Shown here: positions 26,618 through 36,391 of the stretch, piece by piece | How the letters are laid out: the number at the start of each line of letters is the position of its first letter | How positions within the stretch are numbered: position 1 is the first letter of the stretch | Assembly: GCA_018269055.1 (NCBI GenBank) | Contig: JAFDVI010000012.1 | Span: 219,820 to 283,819 of the forward strand | Origin: Acidobacteriota bacterium | Lineage (GTDB): Bacteria > Acidobacteriota > Blastocatellia > RBC074 | Direction of reading: 5' to 3' | DNA length: 64,000 nt | Made by a program: the position numbers and the translations under genes | The notes under the pieces: generated by a model | What the model saw: only the letters and a program-made list of their open reading frames with translations | Database searches by the model: none | What the model was told of the DNA's origin: nothing

Positions 26618-27847
26618 TCAGATTACACCAAGCCGTTTGCCGACTGTCTTGAAAGCTTCGATGGATTGATCCAAATCCTGTCGCGTGTGTGCAGCGGAAA
26701 TCTGCGCGCGAAGCCGCGCTTCGCCTTTCGGCACTACCGGATACCAAAGCCCTTTGATGTACACGCCTTCGCCGAGCAATTCGCGGCTCATATCTTGCGC
26801 AATCGCAGCTTCACCTACCATAACGGGAACAATCGGGTGTGTACCTTCCAGAATCCGGAAGCCCGCGTTGACGATTTCGCGCCGGAAGTAGGCGGTGTTT
26901 TCGTGCAGTTGGTTGACGATGGATGGATCGTTTTCAATCAAATCAATCGCCGCAATCGAAGCGGTGACCACCGAGGGCGGCACGGTATTGGAAAACGTGT
27001 AAGGCCGCGATTTCTGCCGCAGGAATTCGATCAGTTCGCGCCGTCCGGCAATGAACCCCCCCGAAGCGCCGCCCAATGCTTTGCCAAACGTTCCGGTGAC
27101 GACGTCAATTTGCCCGTGCACGCCAAGCTCTTCCGGCGTGCCGCGCCCGGTGTCACCCAGCACGCCCGAAGCATGCGATTCATCCACAAACAGCAGCGCG
27201 CCGAATTCACGCGCCAGCGCGACCAGTTTCGGCAGCGGCGCCAAATGACCTTCCATCGAAAACACGCCGTCGGTGGCGATGACTTTGATGCGATAGTTTT
27301 TATCGCGATCCTCTTCCAGCATCTGGCGCAGATGAGCGAAATCGCGGTTACGATACAGTTTCGACGCGGTTTGCTTCGCCACGGCGCGGCACAACCGAAC
27401 ACCGTCAATGATGCTGGCGTGGTTGTATTGATCGCTGTAAATCACATCTTCAAATTCGCTTTGGCCAAAGTCGTTGGCGTAAAGCGCGGTGAAGAAAGCT
27501 TCGTTTGCCGCAAAGCATGACGAATGCAGGATGGCCGCTTCGCAACCGACAAAGCGCGCGATGCGCTGTTCCAGTTCCAGGTGAATCGGTTCGGTTCCAC
27601 ACAAAAAACGCACTGAAGACATGCCGAACCCCCATTCGTCCAAGCCGCGATGGGCCGCTTCCTTGATTTTCGGGTGGTTAGCCAATCCCAGGTAATTGTT
27701 CGACGCCAGCATCACGGCGTCGCGCCCATTGACGCGGACGCGACCTCCCTGCTCGCTTTCCAGCGGAACTTCGTATTTGTAGGTTTTGGCTTCCTCAAAC
27801 TGATCCAGTTCGCGTTGCAATACGGCATACAGTTCGTTCGGATTCAT
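26618..27847 (-). CDS. kbl: 2-amino-3-ketobutyrate CoA ligase (glycine C-acetyltransferase)
   Basis: This 409-residue PLP enzyme shows the alpha-oxoamine synthase signature: [19 protein letters not shown], then the Lys-bearing loop [16 protein letters not shown]. The N terminus and the [11 protein letters not shown] segment match Kbl rather than BioF or SpoT-type serine palmitoyltransferase. It condenses glycine and acetyl-CoA reversibly; in threonine breakdown it cleaves 2-amino-3-oxobutyrate to glycine and acetyl-CoA. The ATG directly follows the stop of the upstream tdh-like gene (TAAATG), which strongly supports an operon in the threonine pathway. Confidence 0.92.
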   Translation of the reverse strand: MNPNELYAVLQRELDQFEEAKTYKYEVPLESEQGGRVRVNGRDAVMLASNNYLGLANHPKIKEAAHRGLDEWGFGMSSVRFLCGTEPIHLELEQRIARFVGCEAAILHSSCFAANEAFFTALYANDFGQSEFEDVIYSDQYNHASIIDGVRLCRAVAKQTASKLYRNRDFAHLRQMLEEDRDKNYRIKVIATDGVFSMEGHLAPLPKLVALAREFGALLFVDESHASGVLGDTGRGTPEELGVHGQIDVVTGTFGKALGGASGGFIAGRRELIEFLRQKSRPYTFSNTVPPSVVTASIAAIDLIENDPSIVNQLHENTAYFRREIVNAGFRILEGTHPIVPVMVGEAAIAQDMSRELLGEGVYIKGLWYPVVPKGEARLRAQISAAHTRQDLDQSIEAFKTVGKRLGVI

Positions 27848-29032
27848 TTACGCCTCCAGGTTGAAATTCGGGTCGGGCGTCAACAGCACTTTGACGGCTT
27901 CCTGCGTTCGCACCAATTGAAACCCACGCTCGAAATTATCCAGCATGATCGGCGGACGAGAGATGATCTTTTCCAGCTTTGCCTTCAGCCCCGACTTATC
28001 CGCCGCCAGCAAATCCAGCATCGTGTACCAGGTGTCGAACATACGACGTCCAAAAATGCCGCGCATCGTGACGCCTTTCCAAATCAGATAATTGCCCACG
28101 TCAAATGACGGCAACGGTTTTGACGGTATTCCGAGCAACATGATCTGGCCGCCGTTTTTCACCAGCCTTCCCGCGTCATCGTACGCCGCGGCGGAACCGC
28201 TCATTTCCAGCACCACATCCACGCCTCCGCCGTGTTCATCGCGCACGCGGTCAAACAATTCCTGCCGCTGGCCTGGCGCATTGGTTTCGTTGGTATCGAA
28301 ACAAAAATCCGCCCCCATTTCCCGCGCGATTTCAAACCGGCGCGCCAGATGCCCCGAATCAATTCCGCCGGAATTCACCGAAAAATCTGTGACATAAATC
28401 CGTGTTGCGCCCAATGCTCGCGCGACGGCGGTCGCCATCATTCCCTGGGTTCCGCACCCCAGAATCGCCACGGTTTTGCCGGAAACGTCGCCTTCCATCA
28501 CGGTATGCACAGCGTTTCCCAGGGCGTCCAGAAACGCGCCAAACCGTGGCGGAATCATCTGCTTGCCGCCGAACCGTTCCAGATTGATCAGGTTTTCAAA
28601 CGGCACACAGACATAATCGGCAAAGGTTCCGTCCAGATGCACGCCTTTGATTTTCACATTCTGGCAAACGTGTTTGCGCCCGGTCATGCACTGATGGCAG
28701 TAACCGCAGGCGATGTGCATTTCGCTGGTGACGTAATCGCCGATGCTGACCAGGGCTTTGGGAACGCCTGCGCCGATTTCCACGACTTCGCCACAGAATT
28801 CGTGCCCGATGACCAGAGCTTGGTACCGGCTGGAATCACCGCCCAAATGGCGAAGCATTTCATCCTGAATGCCTTTTCGGGTGGGCGAGTGGTAAATCCC
28901 GAAATCGGTGCCACAAATCCCCGCCGCCAAAACACGAACCTTGACCTCTGCCGGGTGCAAAGTCGGTTCGGCGGCATCTTCAACAAACCGCAGACCTTCA
29001 TCTTCGAGCCTGATTTTCTTTAACGCCTTCAT
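27848..29032 (-). CDS. tdh: Threonine 3-dehydrogenase-like zinc alcohol dehydrogenase
   Basis: The 394-residue medium-chain dehydrogenase has [12 protein letters not shown] near the catalytic Zn, [16 protein letters not shown], four Cys of the structural zinc lobe ([16 protein letters not shown]), and a Rossmann motif [13 protein letters not shown]. It is close to threonine 3-dehydrogenase in layout; it is slightly longer than E. coli Tdh (341) because of insertions near 35 and 215-240. It oxidises L-threonine to 2-amino-3-oxobutyrate with NAD, and Kbl next door uses that product. The SD AGGAGGAGG immediately upstream of the ATG is unusually strong. Alternative: another polyol dehydrogenase with a Kbl partner. 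Confidence 0.85.
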   Translation of the reverse strand: MKALKKIRLEDEGLRFVEDAAEPTLHPAEVKVRVLAAGICGTDFGIYHSPTRKGIQDEMLRHLGGDSSRYQALVIGHEFCGEVVEIGAGVPKALVSIGDYVTSEMHIACGYCHQCMTGRKHVCQNVKIKGVHLDGTFADYVCVPFENLINLERFGGKQMIPPRFGAFLDALGNAVHTVMEGDVSGKTVAILGCGTQGMMATAVARALGATRIYVTDFSVNSGGIDSGHLARRFEIAREMGADFCFDTNETNAPGQRQELFDRVRDEHGGGVDVVLEMSGSAAAYDDAGRLVKNGGQIMLLGIPSKPLPSFDVGNYLIWKGVTMRGIFGRRMFDTWYTMLDLLAADKSGLKAKLEKIISRPPIMLDNFERGFQLVRTQEAVKVLLTPDPNFNLEA

Positions 29033-29081
29033 TCATCCTCCTCCTGGAAAGCAATTCCTTGTTCCAGTCATCAATGCGAAT

Positions 29082-30236
29082 TCAACCAATAATTTCAGCG
29101 ATGATTTCCATCGCTTCCTGAACTTCATCGTCCGTATTGAAAAAATGTGGAGAAACCCGTAATCCCACGCCGGGCCGACAATCCACAAAAACGTTGCGTT
29201 CGGCCAATCGCTGTACCACCTGCGGAGCCTGTTCGACATAAATCATCACAGACCCTCCACGCTGCTCGGAATCAGACGGACTGTGTAACCGCCAACCACG
29301 GGAGAGCGCAAACTCTACCATCCACGAAGTGCGTCGCCTGGATTCCCCTGCGATGGTTGTAAGACCGACTTCCTCAACAATCCGCAATCCGGCCAAACAG
29401 GAATACAGCCCGGGAATGTTTGGCGTGCCTTGCGCAAAGCGGCGCACGGTTTGAGCATACTTCATCCCGTCGTGCGAGAACGCAAACGGGTCGGCGTGTG
29501 CGATCCATCCGGTCAAACGTGGCTGCAACTCTGATTGAAGCGCTGGCCGCACGTACAGGTAACCACACGCCGGGCCGCCACATAGCCATTTGATCGTTCC
29601 GCCAATCAGAAAGTCCGTATCCCATTCCGCTGCCCGCAATTCCATCGCTCCAGCAGATTGATAAACATCCAGCAAAACCAGAGCACCGACTTGATGCGCC
29701 CGCTCAACAATGGCGTGGGCATCAACTCGAAACGAGCTTCGATAAGAAACATGCGACAGCGCAACCAGACGGGTCTTTTCGTCAATCGCGTCCAGAATCC
29801 GTTCCATCGAAACCGTCACGCCGTCCTCTGATGGCACAACCTGAACTTCGGCGCCCAATCGTTGCTGCGATTCCCAGACATATCCCATCGAAGGAAAATC
29901 CAGTGCCGTTGTTACGATCTTGTTTCGCGGCCCAGCGCCGAACTCGAAACATGACGCAACCGTTGAAAGCGCCGTCGTGGCATTCGGCTGAACCTGCACG
30001 GAGCCAGTCGCGCCGCCCAAAATGCGCGCAATCCGGTCACCGATTTGTTCGGATAATTCCCACCAACTTGTTGCCCAGGCATCTTCGCTGGTGTGGTGTT
30101 CCCACAGGTTACAGTAATCATTCATCGCCTGGCGCGAAGAACGCGGCATTGGTCCAAGACTGTGGCTGAGCAGATGAATCCCCGATGCGAGCGCGGGAAA
30201 TTCTTCGCGGAGACGATTGAAAGTGAGTTCAGTCAT
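29082..30236 (-). CDS. Class V aminotransferase/kynureninase-like PLP enzyme
   Basis: The 384-residue protein has a PLP lysine context GGTIKWLCGGPACGYLYV (about 214-231), an aspartate in LVLLDVYQSAGAMEL and the fold-type I N terminus LRE-FPALASGIHLLSHSLG. It is of the cysteine desulfurase/kynureninase superfamily; the specific reaction (desulfuration, lyase or transamination) is not clear. Its start lies one base after the stop of the APC permease, so permease and enzyme are probably cotranscribed, suggesting an imported amino-acid-like substrate. Confidence 0.78.
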   Translation of the reverse strand: MTELTFNRLREEFPALASGIHLLSHSLGPMPRSSRQAMNDYCNLWEHHTSEDAWATSWWELSEQIGDRIARILGGATGSVQVQPNATTALSTVASCFEFGAGPRNKIVTTALDFPSMGYVWESQQRLGAEVQVVPSEDGVTVSMERILDAIDEKTRLVALSHVSYRSSFRVDAHAIVERAHQVGALVLLDVYQSAGAMELRAAEWDTDFLIGGTIKWLCGGPACGYLYVRPALQSELQPRLTGWIAHADPFAFSHDGMKYAQTVRRFAQGTPNIPGLYSCLAGLRIVEEVGLTTIAGESRRRTSWMVEFALSRGWRLHSPSDSEQRGGSVMIYVEQAPQVVQRLAERNVFVDCRPGVGLRVSPHFFNTDDEVQEAMEIIAEIIG

Positions 30237-30237
30237 A

Positions 30238-31662
30238 TCATTGCACCTGCTTCGCGGCTTCAGTTGATTGCTTCAGCCCTTGTCCGCTCCCCAGAGCGTA
30301 AAGGCCAAGCCCAATCACTCCCCAAGCGATCACCAGTTCCACACTGGTTAGTGCGTTGTTTTCCATACGCTGCCGCAAGCTCATTTTCGACAAGGTTTGA
30401 ATGTCCTGCCAGATTTGCACCGCGATCAAAATTCCCATCGCAAACAAGGAAGTCCAGGCCGCCAGCCGTTGCAAACTTGGAGAGAGTTTGACCGTAATGG
30501 ATTTCGTAAGTGCCGGATTTCGCCTTGGTAACAGCAAAAACATCAGGCTGTGAAGAAAGTACAAAATCACCAGGGCAAATACTGCAACGTTCAACGCCAA
30601 CGACAGTTGATGGCTTAGCAGCAGCACCACCGAAGCGGCAAGCGTCAGCGTCAGCCCCAAAATAGGTGTCCCCGTTCGCGGATTGATTGCGCCAAGCCAG
30701 TCGGGAGAAAGCCCATCGCGCGCAAGAATGATGCCCAGCCTGGACGGAACCAGCATGGTTGAATTCATGGAGGTCGTCAGTGCCATGATTGCGCCGAACG
30801 TTACAAACCAGGCCGCACCTGAAGGGAGATACGTCGCCGCAACTTCCGCCATCGGAGCCGTACTCGCTCCCAGTTTGGAGCCGGGCAAAACGCCAAACGC
30901 CACAACGGACATCAGCACAAAGATCAGCGCCGTCACGCTGATTCCCTTCAAAAATACTCTGGGCAATCGCTCCGTGCTGTTTTTCACCTCGCCCGCCGTT
31001 TGCGCCAGAGATTCAAATCCCGCATAAGAAAAGAACAGCGGCGCCAGACTGGCCAGAAATCCATTGATGCCGTGCGTGACGAAGGGTTGAAAGTTCTCCG
31101 TTCGAATCGCAAACAGTCCCGGAACAATCAGGATAATCAGCGAAAGGCTCAACAGCGAACACATCAACACCTGCAACCGCCCGAACCAGCGCACGCCGAC
31201 GATGTGAACCCCGTAGAAAAATAGCAGGCTGGCCAAAGCCAACGCCAACCGGTGCTTTTCAGGATTGAGCCGCCCGCCGGACGCCGCAATCAGATAATCC
31301 GCCAGGGAATTGGCCAAAAACGCTTCGGCGCCGATGTATGAGATGATTTTCAACCACGCGCCAAGAAAAGCCAGTCGGTAACCATTTATGCTTCCGGCCA
31401 AAGTTCGGGTGATGTGTGTATATTCGCCGCCCGGTTCACGCCCCAGCGGCGTGGACAGATAGGCGGCATACGGCACTGAGGTCGCCAGAATCACCGGATA
31501 AAGCAGAATGTAGCCAAGAATCAGACTTGGCCCCGTCAACCGCCACGCCTGGCTGGTTACGGTGAAGATTCCAGCGCCAATTAAAATGCCCAACAGCGCG
31601 GCATACGATTCCAGCGTCCCTAAATCTCTACGCAATCGCCCGACTGCGCCCGCTTCAGGCAT
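30238..31662 (-). CDS. APC-family amino acid/polyamine permease
   Basis: The 474-residue protein has about 12 hydrophobic segments and the APC N-terminal motif LLGILIGAGIFTVTSQAW (GAGIF). It also has a PGGEYTHITRTL loop (about 75-86) typical of the amino acid transporters. It imports or exchanges an amino acid; substrate unknown. Its ATG overlaps the stop of the dienelactone hydrolase fusion by eight bases (ATGCCTGA), and it sits directly upstream of the class V aminotransferase, so the three form one operon. Confidence 0.87.
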   Translation of the reverse strand: MPEAGAVGRLRRDLGTLESYAALLGILIGAGIFTVTSQAWRLTGPSLILGYILLYPVILATSVPYAAYLSTPLGREPGGEYTHITRTLAGSINGYRLAFLGAWLKIISYIGAEAFLANSLADYLIAASGGRLNPEKHRLALALASLLFFYGVHIVGVRWFGRLQVLMCSLLSLSLIILIVPGLFAIRTENFQPFVTHGINGFLASLAPLFFSYAGFESLAQTAGEVKNSTERLPRVFLKGISVTALIFVLMSVVAFGVLPGSKLGASTAPMAEVAATYLPSGAAWFVTFGAIMALTTSMNSTMLVPSRLGIILARDGLSPDWLGAINPRTGTPILGLTLTLAASVVLLLSHQLSLALNVAVFALVILYFLHSLMFLLLPRRNPALTKSITVKLSPSLQRLAAWTSLFAMGILIAVQIWQDIQTLSKMSLRQRMENNALTSVELVIAWGVIGLGLYALGSGQGLKQSTEAAKQVQ

Positions 31663-32875
31663 TTGTGCGCTCCATCAAACGATTGGCCGGCAGTTTCGGG
31701 TTGAGCACTTTTTCGGCGCTTTCGACACCGGCGACCGGCAATTTCGCCGCGTCAATCAATCCAAGCTGCACCAGCACCGAAGCTTGATCCCAGTAAATGT
31801 GTTCGTGCGCCAACTTGCCGTCGCGAAAATGAACAACCACGATCAGCGGCACTTTGACGTGTTTGCCGGTCGGTTCCACGCCGGGCAGCATCCAATCCAT
31901 TTTGATCGTATGCGTGAACTCAAACACCATTTCATCCACCACGCGGTCAGCGCCGATTGTTCGCGAAACCGGAGTCATGGCAGTGTCGGGCGGCATTTGC
32001 GGAATGAACCGCTGCGAATAAAACGCACGCAATTCGTCGTGCCCAACGCCGCCGGTCAAAACCGGAATGTGATTCACGTACGCGTCGGCCACCATCGTTT
32101 GCAGTGTGTCGTCCGTGTTGCGCGTGGCGAATTCATATTTGACGTGATCGTCCCATAATGCGGAAAGCTTTGCCTGTGAGTCGCCGCCGTTCAAATGGCG
32201 CGTGAAAAATTCCAGCGTTCGCAAATTGGCAAGCTCGGCGGAAACGGGGTCGAAATGCGCGCCGCCCACCCGTGCGAAGGCGTGATCCTGCCCTGCATAA
32301 TTGTGCAGCGTGACGTTTGGTTTTCCATCCAGTGCCGCATGAATTTTGGCCTGCGCTTCGACAGAACAAAACTGATCCCGTTCGGCGATGTGCAGCATCA
32401 AGTTGCCTTTCAGGTTCGCGATTTCGTCCAGCGCGTTTTCAATGCCGACGCCGTAATAGCCCACGCTGCAATCCGGCGCGTAGCGCGTCGCCAACAAATA
32501 GGCCAATTTCCCACCCAGGCAAAACCCAACCGCGCCGACTTTTCCATTGCAAGCCGTGTGATTTCGCAGAACCGCCAAGGCCGCGCCAGCGTCATCAACC
32601 GTTTTTGCCTCGTCCAAGCCTTGATACAACTCGAAAGCGCGTTTCCATTCGGCATCGGTTTTGTCGGTCAACTGGATTCCGGGTTCCTGCCGCCAGAAAA
32701 GATCCGGGCAGAGGACGACAAAACCGTGCTCGGCATACCAGTCGGCAATCCTTCGCATTTCGTGATTTACGCCAAAAATCTCCTGCAAAAGCACAATGCC
32801 TGGGCCGGAATTGCCCGCGGGCAACGCCAGATACGCATCGAACTGACCGCCGTCAAACGAGTGAATTGTTATCAT
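31655..32875 (-). CDS. Dienelactone hydrolase fused to an NTF2-like (SnoaL) domain
   Basis: The 406-residue protein joins two domains. Residues 1-240 are an alpha/beta hydrolase of the dienelactone hydrolase type, with the Cys nucleophile in GAVGFCLGGKLAY (about 117-129), and the Asp/His triad in the LMLHIAERDQF and GQDHAFAR segments. Residues about 250-400 (FATRNTDDTLQTMVADAYV, YWDQASVLVQLGLI) are an NTF2-like domain of the SnoaL type. Such a fusion is known in some genomes but is not the textbook single-domain enzyme. It may open lactone rings or act on a small ester. ATG follows AGAGGACA. Confidence 0.8.
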   Translation of the reverse strand: MITIHSFDGGQFDAYLALPAGNSGPGIVLLQEIFGVNHEMRRIADWYAEHGFVVLCPDLFWRQEPGIQLTDKTDAEWKRAFELYQGLDEAKTVDDAGAALAVLRNHTACNGKVGAVGFCLGGKLAYLLATRYAPDCSVGYYGVGIENALDEIANLKGNLMLHIAERDQFCSVEAQAKIHAALDGKPNVTLHNYAGQDHAFARVGGAHFDPVSAELANLRTLEFFTRHLNGGDSQAKLSALWDDHVKYEFATRNTDDTLQTMVADAYVNHIPVLTGGVGHDELRAFYSQRFIPQMPPDTAMTPVSRTIGADRVVDEMVFEFTHTIKMDWMLPGVEPTGKHVKVPLIVVVHFRDGKLAHEHIYWDQASVLVQLGLIDAAKLPVAGVESAEKVLNPKLPANRLMERTNA

Positions 32876-32911
32876 CGCAATGTCCTCTGTTATGGAATGG
32901 AACCACTCTGT

Positions 32912-35473
32912 TTATTCATATCCGATTGCTTCAACCACGTTCAAAGCGACTGCTTTGCGCACAGGCAGCCAGGCGGCCAACAGCGCAATACCGATTGCCA
33001 ACGGCAACGCCACCAACACCATCATCGGCGAAAACGAAAACGGGATCGTCCATCCTCCAACCATCATCGCCATTGTTCGTACGATGAACCAGGTGTTGAG
33101 AAAACCGGCAATGGCCCCGATCAGAACGCCGACGATGGCTATGGCGGCGGCTTCCAGCAAAATCATTTTGCGAATCTGGCCGCGCAACCCTCCGATGGCG
33201 CGCAAAACGCCAAGCTCACGCTTGCGCTCGGCGACAGAAATCATCAGCGCATTCACGATCCCCAGAGCCGCGATCATGATTGAAACGGCCATCTGCATGT
33301 AACTCAACGCAAAAAAGCCGTTGATCAAATCCATGATCCATTTTTTGTATTCCTGGTTGGTGTACACAAATGCGCGATGTTCGCCGCGAACCAACCGCTG
33401 GATTTCGGTTTTCACCGTTTCTCGATCCACGCCCGACTGCAGGTTGATTTCGATCATATCCACCGATGAATCGTTCCAGTACTTTTTGTAGAGTTTGCGA
33501 TCCATAAAGATTGCGCCTTTTTCCGAAGTGTAGTCTTCGATGACGCCAACGATTGGCATATCAAAGGGTTGAGTCGGAGTCGCCATTTTCAACCTGTCGC
33601 CTGTCGTCAGGTGATAGCGTTCATAAAAGTTCCTAGCCACCAACACGCCTTCGCCTTTGACCATTTTCGCGCGCGCTTCGTTTTCGTCGGCTTGTTCGAC
33701 CACGTTTTTGACACGAGCAAACCAGCCGTCCATTTCCAGCGCCACCAACCCAATGGAATCCTCCGCGTAAGTCGGAAACAGGATTCGTACATTTTCGATC
33801 CGCTTGACGCCGGGCAAGGCGGCGATGCGTTGGCTGAGCTCTTCGCTGAAGTGATAGGTACGGGAACGCGCCTGGTCGGAAGCCGCAACAAACAAATCGC
33901 AATTGACGATTCGATCCATCCAATCGGCGACGGTCTTTTGATAGCTGCGAACATACGCCGCCGTCGCAAAAACAAACATCAACCCGACCATCAAGGCCCC
34001 GACTGTGGCCGAAGTCCGTCGCGGGGATTGAATCATGGTGTCCACAGCCAACACGCCTTCCGAACCGAAAAAACGATCCATCAACGGGCGCAGCAATCGC
34101 GCAATCCATTGCGTCAGTTTCGGCAATAACAAAACCATGCCGAACAGCAGCAACGCCGCATAACCAAACTGCAGGTTCATTCCAACTTTTGCCGGAGCAA
34201 ACCCGATCAGTCCCATGCTGACAACGACCAATGCGATTCCGGCAATCAATCGAGCCTTGCCAAGAATGGCTTCGCGTTGGCGGGTTTCGATGTTGTGCAG
34301 CGCCAGAATCGGATTCAACCGCGAAGCCGCTCGCGAAGGCATCAAGGCTCCGATTAGCGAAGACAGCACGCCAATCACAAATGCCGTGACGGCGTAATCC
34401 CAGCGAAAAACCGGCGGCTGTTGCGTCGAAACCTGACTGAACAATTGGGTGGCAATCTGGCTGAGCATCCGTTCCGCGCCGATGGCCAAAAAATATCCGA
34501 AGAAAATTCCCAGCGCGCTGCCGATGATTCCCATCAGCACGGCTTCGCCGAGAAACATTCGCTGGACGTTGCGGCGCTCGACGCCCAGCGCGCGCAAAAC
34601 GCCAATTTCTTTCCAGCGTTGATTCACGGAGATGCTGAAGGTGTTGAAGATGATGAACACGCCGACCAGCAAGGCGATGAAACTGGCAATGGTCGCGCCG
34701 ATGCTCATGGCGGAAATGGCTTTTTCAATTCCGGTTCCGCGCGAAGCCGGGCGATCCACTTCAACACCGGCAGGCAACCGTTCACGCAATCTTTGCCGCA
34801 ACGCCAGAACATCAACTTCCGGTTCGTTCATCAAATCAATGCGGTCAATGTTCCGTCCTCGCCCGAACATGAATTGCGCGTTGAACACATCCATGACGGC
34901 TATCTGGCCGTCGAAAACTTCGCCCATTCCCTGTGGCTTGAAAATGCCGCGCACGATGAATTCCTTGCGCCCCTGCGAAGTGAACAACGGCAATTTGTCG
35001 CCGTCTTTCAGGTTGTGTTTTTCGGCGAATTTACGCGAAATCAAAATCGAATCCGGTGCGGCGAGCGCAACCAACGGATCGGCAACTTCCGTCGTCGCTT
35101 CGTCAAATTCGTATTCGCGCAATTCGCGGTCGCCCAGCATATCCACGCCCACGATCATCAAACTGCTTTGATCTGCGAAAGCGGTGTTCCCAATGACTTC
35201 AATCACTGGCTGGGCAACGTGAACGCCGGGCGTATCTTTCACCGTTTCCCAGATCGCTTCGGGGAAACCGGCATCGCCTCCGGTGATTTGCAAGGTTGCT
35301 TTCCCAGCCAGCTTTTCAATCGTCGTCGTCAGCGAGCTCAGCAAGGTCAGATTCGCGGTTCGAACTCCGAAAAAGACTGCGACTCCGAGCGCGATGCCCA
35401 ACAGGGTCAGCGCCGTTCGCAACCGATGCAGCCGCCATTGTTTCCAGGTGATGTGCGCAAGCGTGACAAACAT
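32912..35473 (-). CDS. ABC transporter permease (FtsX/MacB/LolC-type)
   Basis: The 853-residue protein has an N-terminal helix (MFVTLAHITWKQWRLHRLRT), a large periplasmic MacB_PCD-like domain, three helices near 270-380, a second half with a repeated helix set, and a C-terminal FtsX domain (SIMIAALGIVNALMISVAER and GLRGQIRKMILLEAAAIAIV). This is the two-FtsX-domain form of permeases of mechanotransmitting ABC exporters. The ATG overlaps the stop of the ATPase gene (TGATG), so both are translated together; the longer reading frame starting within the ATPase gene is rejected. Role: extrusion of a lipid, lipoprotein or toxic compound; not resolved. Confidence 0.85.
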   Translation of the reverse strand: MFVTLAHITWKQWRLHRLRTALTLLGIALGVAVFFGVRTANLTLLSSLTTTIEKLAGKATLQITGGDAGFPEAIWETVKDTPGVHVAQPVIEVIGNTAFADQSSLMIVGVDMLGDRELREYEFDEATTEVADPLVALAAPDSILISRKFAEKHNLKDGDKLPLFTSQGRKEFIVRGIFKPQGMGEVFDGQIAVMDVFNAQFMFGRGRNIDRIDLMNEPEVDVLALRQRLRERLPAGVEVDRPASRGTGIEKAISAMSIGATIASFIALLVGVFIIFNTFSISVNQRWKEIGVLRALGVERRNVQRMFLGEAVLMGIIGSALGIFFGYFLAIGAERMLSQIATQLFSQVSTQQPPVFRWDYAVTAFVIGVLSSLIGALMPSRAASRLNPILALHNIETRQREAILGKARLIAGIALVVVSMGLIGFAPAKVGMNLQFGYAALLLFGMVLLLPKLTQWIARLLRPLMDRFFGSEGVLAVDTMIQSPRRTSATVGALMVGLMFVFATAAYVRSYQKTVADWMDRIVNCDLFVAASDQARSRTYHFSEELSQRIAALPGVKRIENVRILFPTYAEDSIGLVALEMDGWFARVKNVVEQADENEARAKMVKGEGVLVARNFYERYHLTTGDRLKMATPTQPFDMPIVGVIEDYTSEKGAIFMDRKLYKKYWNDSSVDMIEINLQSGVDRETVKTEIQRLVRGEHRAFVYTNQEYKKWIMDLINGFFALSYMQMAVSIMIAALGIVNALMISVAERKRELGVLRAIGGLRGQIRKMILLEAAAIAIVGVLIGAIAGFLNTWFIVRTMAMMVGGWTIPFSFSPMMVLVALPLAIGIALLAAWLPVRKAVALNVVEAIGYE

Positions 35474-36171
35474 CAGCGCACCTCCGCTGCGTGCGCTTTG
35501 ACACAAGATGCGCTGACGATTTTTCCATCGCGCAACCGGATGATACGGTCGCAATGCCGCGCCGCTTCATCGTTGTGGGTCACCATCAAAATTGTGGTTT
35601 TGAATTCGCGGTGCAAATCATCAAGTAGCGCCAGAATCTCTTCGCCGGTTTTAGAATCCAGGTTGCCCGTCGGTTCATCCGCCAGCAGTACGGGCGGCTG
35701 GAAGATCAAGGCGCGCGCAATGGCGATGCGCTGCCGTTCGCCGCCAGACATTTCATCCGGACGATGCGTTGTTCGCGCGCCAAGCCCGACTTTTTCCAAC
35801 ATGGCATTCGCACGATGATCAGCTTCTTTTTTGGATATACCGTTCAACCTGAGCGGCAAAGCGACATTTTCCCGGGCCGTCAGCGTCGGCAGCAGGTTGA
35901 ACGTCTGAAAAACCATCCCGATCTTTTCCCGCCGCAACCGTGTTCGCGCGTCGTCATTGAGCGAAGCGATGTTCACACCGTCAATTCTGATTTCCCCATT
36001 CGAAGGTTCGTCCAAACCGCAAACCAGATTCAGCAGTGTGGATTTACCGGAACCGGACGGCCCCATCACCGCCACTCGCTCTCCCTGTTCAATCAACAGA
36101 TTGACGCAATCCAGCGCGTAAACGATTTTTCCATCGCCGTACTTGCGCGACACATTTTCCAGTTGGATCAT
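35473..36171 (-). CDS. ABC transporter ATP-binding protein (LolD/MacB-type)
   Basis: The 232-residue protein is a complete ABC ATPase: Walker A GPSGSGKSTLLN (about 36-47), Q-loop in MVFQTFNLLPTL, ABC signature MSGGERQRIAIARAL and Walker B VLLADEPTGNLDS, H-loop VTHNDEAARHCD. Sequence and length are typical of LolD or MacB-type exporters. It is immediately followed by its FtsX-type permease, so the two make an exporter; no adaptor (MFP) or outer-membrane factor is present next to them. Confidence 0.93.
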   Translation of the reverse strand: MIQLENVSRKYGDGKIVYALDCVNLLIEQGERVAVMGPSGSGKSTLLNLVCGLDEPSNGEIRIDGVNIASLNDDARTRLRREKIGMVFQTFNLLPTLTARENVALPLRLNGISKKEADHRANAMLEKVGLGARTTHRPDEMSGGERQRIAIARALIFQPPVLLADEPTGNLDSKTGEEILALLDDLHREFKTTILMVTHNDEAARHCDRIIRLRDGKIVSASCVKAHAAEVR

Positions 36172-36391
36172 TGCCAGGATTTCCTCGCGGAAAAGTATTG
36201 GTTAGGTAGGCAGCGATTCTTCCATAGCTCTGAAGGATTGTCACGACTCCCGCATTTTCGCGAAGGAGGAGGCTTGATTGAGGAAGAAATATGGTTGAGA
36301 GATGAAAATCATTGAGGCGAGCGGATCCGTGGATGGCCAGTTTGAAAACTCGCCAACCGACCAACTCGCCTCTTTGCCATTTACCTTCCGC

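Noticed and set aside
29033..29081. Glycine or threonine riboswitch before tdh-kbl
   Set aside because: The gap is only 49 bases and shows no riboswitch core; there is just a strong SD.
34421..35818. 465-codon plus-strand frame
   Set aside because: Antisense to the FtsX permease and ABC ATPase genes, which are well supported.
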